Shown: one piece after another, positions 61,601-64,000 of the stretch
Layout of the letters: every line of letters starts with the position of its first letter
Numbering within the stretch: the stretch's first letter is position 1
Assembly: GCF_028769735.1 (NCBI RefSeq)
Contig: NC_088171.1
Location: forward strand, 65,772,216 to 65,836,215
From: Zonotrichia leucophrys gambelii
Lineage: Eukaryota; Chordata; Aves; Passeriformes; Passerellidae
Direction: 5' to 3'
DNA: 64,000 bases
Translations under genes and position numbers: made by a program
The notes under the pieces: generated by a model
Database searches by the model: none
Told to the model about the DNA's origin: nothing
The model's input: the letters and a program-made list of their open reading frames with translations, nothing else

Positions 61601-64000
61601 CGATGTCAAAACAGATGTAGGACCAGATTTGCTGTAAAAGGCTTCTTCTGGCCCATGAATGGTCCAGAAAACCTCTAATGCCCTGAGCACAGTTTGGAAC
61701 AATTATACCCTCACTCATAAGCCCAATGAGATTTATCATTTCACATAATTTTGACACAAGCCCACTTTAAACTCAGTGGATTGTTTTACTTTTTGGTACC
61801 TGCCAATGCTTCAAGACAGCTTCATTCCCTCAGCAAAGGCATTAACCCAGTGTGGCAAAATGATATGGAGACAGTTTGTACCTGGTTTCAATATCTCTAC
61901 ATTTGGGATATTTTAACACAGATTGTTGTTCCAGTGAAATGTGAAAAGGTTTTTTGGACTGCTTAGCAGAGTCAGAACTAAATCCCCACAACACAGATCT
62001 ATTTGAAATGCAAGTTTTTCAGGAAATCCAAAAGAAGCTGTTCCCAGGACCTCACTGATACATACCTCACAGACACCCACAAGGTATAATTCCTATTTTT
62101 TAGAACCAAGTCTCACTAGTTCCTTTTTCTTTATTGCTATCATTTTTCAAGGTTTGTACTGAGGATCACTTCCAATGTGTCCATCCATCTAATGTAGTGG
62201 CCAGGGGAAGAGGAAGTAGTTTGTAATGATGTTGAAAAAAACACAAGGCAACAGTCAGTCCTGACACAAAGAAGCTCTGCAGTTGATACTGCCAGGGAGA
62301 AGAAGAGAAAAAGGGTATTAAAAAGATGCCAAAATTTCTTATCAGAGACCACACTCCATAGCAGAGCTGGGAAAAAAGCCTCAAGCCTTTTAGCCTTCAG
62401 TCCACTGCCTTAACCTTCTACACCAGTTTTATGAACACTTATCTTACACTGGGGTGGCACATCCATCTCTTCCTGAGTATTTATTCTGCTTGCAAGCTTC
62501 ATCACAGGTCAATTTACATCAAGGCATAGGAAAATTGGGAAAAAAACTGCAAATTAGCCACAACCAGGGGTTTGGTCTATTAAGCTTAATTAGCTAAGCA
62601 GTGCTCCAGGAGCAGCTGAGGGACTGCAGACCCTGTGTCAGAGGGCTGGACAGGACTGCCTGCCATGACAGCCACATTCCAGAGGCAGTGAAAATGGGAA
62701 AGGGGCAATTACAGAAGTCCCCAAGCCTGCTGTGTCATTTTGTGCAATATCTGTTTCGTGTCATGTCTCATGCAACAACTGTGCTACGTAAAAGCAATTT
62801 GTGTAAAACTCCCTTTTCCTGAGGAACTGGAGTGCAGATACAGAGACAGCTCTGGAGGCTGAAGCTCAGACAGAACCTGATGAGTCTAAACATTACAAGA
62901 CACTAATTACCTCAAAGGGACCCATAAACATACAGATTCGTGGGGCTGTGGAAAGATGATTTGGCCACAGATTTATCTAGGAAAAAAGAAAAAGTTGGCT
63001 GCTGGGCTTTGGGGAAAATTATTACAGATACTGTTTAGGAAAATAAATGGGTCTGTTGGACCAGTGTTGAATAGGAAAAGGATTTCTTTTAAATGAAGAA
63101 CACCTCTGGAAATTTTGGCCAGGCAGCACTGTAGGCAGTAAGAGAATAAAAGAATTAACAGACAGCAAATAATTTACCAGTAAAGCCACTGGTGTTTATA
63201 CCATGAGTCCTTCTGTGAGGAAGAGGCTCTGTGAGCCAAAAACACAGCAGTAGTGCACTTTGAAACAAGCTGAAGCTGCCTGAAAGGAAGAGTCTGTTTT
63301 CTTTTGGTGTTTGAGCAACACCTTGCTGGTGGTTTTCACCAACTCTGTGGCCATCAGGAAGGATTGCCAAATCTCTTTTTTAGGTCAAGTAAGCTTGGAA
63401 TTTATTATGCAACCAAAAATTTTAGAGAATAATGAGTTTCATACGTGGAAGAACAAACTGACTTCCATGTCCATTTAAAATAACAAGACACACAGCTGGC
63501 ACCAATCTGGACACACAGCATCAGTTTGTCCAGCTTTGGAAAATGAGAAGCTGGGAGTGAAGGCTTTGACTTGAAAGAGATGGGAAAACCTAAGTCATTA
63601 TATTTTTGTGCTCAACAAATTGCAGCAAAAGCATCTGGTTATTCCTCTTCATCTAAAGTCAACCTTTAATCTCTGAAGGAAGGAAGGTCCTCAGACATGT
63701 TTCCTTACATTTACTGCAAGATTTCTATTATTTGACTGTTCCAGGAGCATCTATCCATATCCCAGCTGGAATTTGCTATTTGAAATAACATCTCAGAGTT
63801 TACAAGCCTATGATGAGACTTCTGAGGATCAGGCAAATGCTCCATCTCTCCACTGACACAGACAACAGCAATCTGCTCAGTGCAGCAGAATTTAATATTA
63901 AAAGTGTTATAAGCACCTATAAAAACATAAATTATTTTCAACAGTAAGAGGCATCTTTTATCAATATGCCACAGTATGCTCTGAGGACTGTGCAGGTTAA
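52661..64000. other. intergenic or intronic, no gene seen
   Basis: This is about 11.3 kb of AT-rich DNA without recognised exons or long repeats. It includes an ACA/CACA-rich patch at about 54800-54855, a pentanucleotide repeat at 57.23 kb and an A run at about 57888-57902. Frames of 154-178 codons (56767-57303, 61173-61637) lack any recognisable domain, and the first ends within the pentanucleotide repeat. Confidence 0.55.
57231..57290. repeat. (GGCAA/GCCAA)n pentanucleotide repeat
   Basis: About twelve 5-base units alternate between GGCAA and GCCAA with minor changes (GCTAA, GCCAT). It is a short tandem repeat, translated as Lys/Ala/Gln/Ser-rich peptide only by accident. Confidence 0.9.

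Noticed and set aside
61173..61637. 154-codon plus-strand frame
   Set aside because: No recognisable domain, no promoter or splice context; compatible with chance.

Overview
This is vertebrate nuclear DNA, most likely from a bird and plausibly a songbird. The composition is AT-rich and repeat-poor. A decayed CR1 LINE is the only long transposon remnant I can identify with good confidence. One gene has short coding exons, kilobase-scale introns and a CpG-island first exon. There are no bacterial-style operons, no CRISPR array and no tRNA or rRNA gene that I can support. The species call is inference.

The one protein-coding gene is TMEM170B on the minus strand, and it is complete. Coding exon 1 is 19308 to 19212, exon 2 is 11727 to 11557, and exon 3 is 7538 to 7408 with its stop codon. 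Both introns are phase 1, have GT...AG ends, and join into a 132-residue three-pass membrane protein. Sequence below 7407 is 3'-UTR and then downstream flank, with candidate poly(A) signals at 6043 and 5477. An internally deleted CR1 copy lies at about 2.8 to 4.14 kb.

The 5' end sits in a CpG island at about 18.95 to 20.45 kb. The leader carries an upstream ORF with repeated in-frame AUGs and a second ORF that overlaps the TMEM170B start in another frame. An ETS, AP-1 and E2F motif cluster lies at 19867 to 19901.

From 20.45 kb to the end (about 43.5 kb) I find no convincing coding exon. In human, the region upstream of TMEM170B leads to NEDD9, so this may be the TMEM170B-NEDD9 interval or a far 5' part of NEDD9, but no NEDD9 coding exon was recognised. 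Notable objects are an LTR-like promoter unit at 23.9 to 24.46 kb with perfect 39-bp direct repeats, a small CpG island directly after it (24.48 to 24.9 kb), several microsatellites (32.1, 39.7, 52.5 kb), and short patches that look like conserved regulatory DNA (32.5, 34.04, 35.65, 38.8, 43.9, 44.35 kb).

I did not find a clear undescribed system. The items most worth a second look are the LTR/hairpin/CpG-island cluster at 24 kb and the overlapping reading frames in the TMEM170B transcript. Conservation claims need an alignment I could not run.
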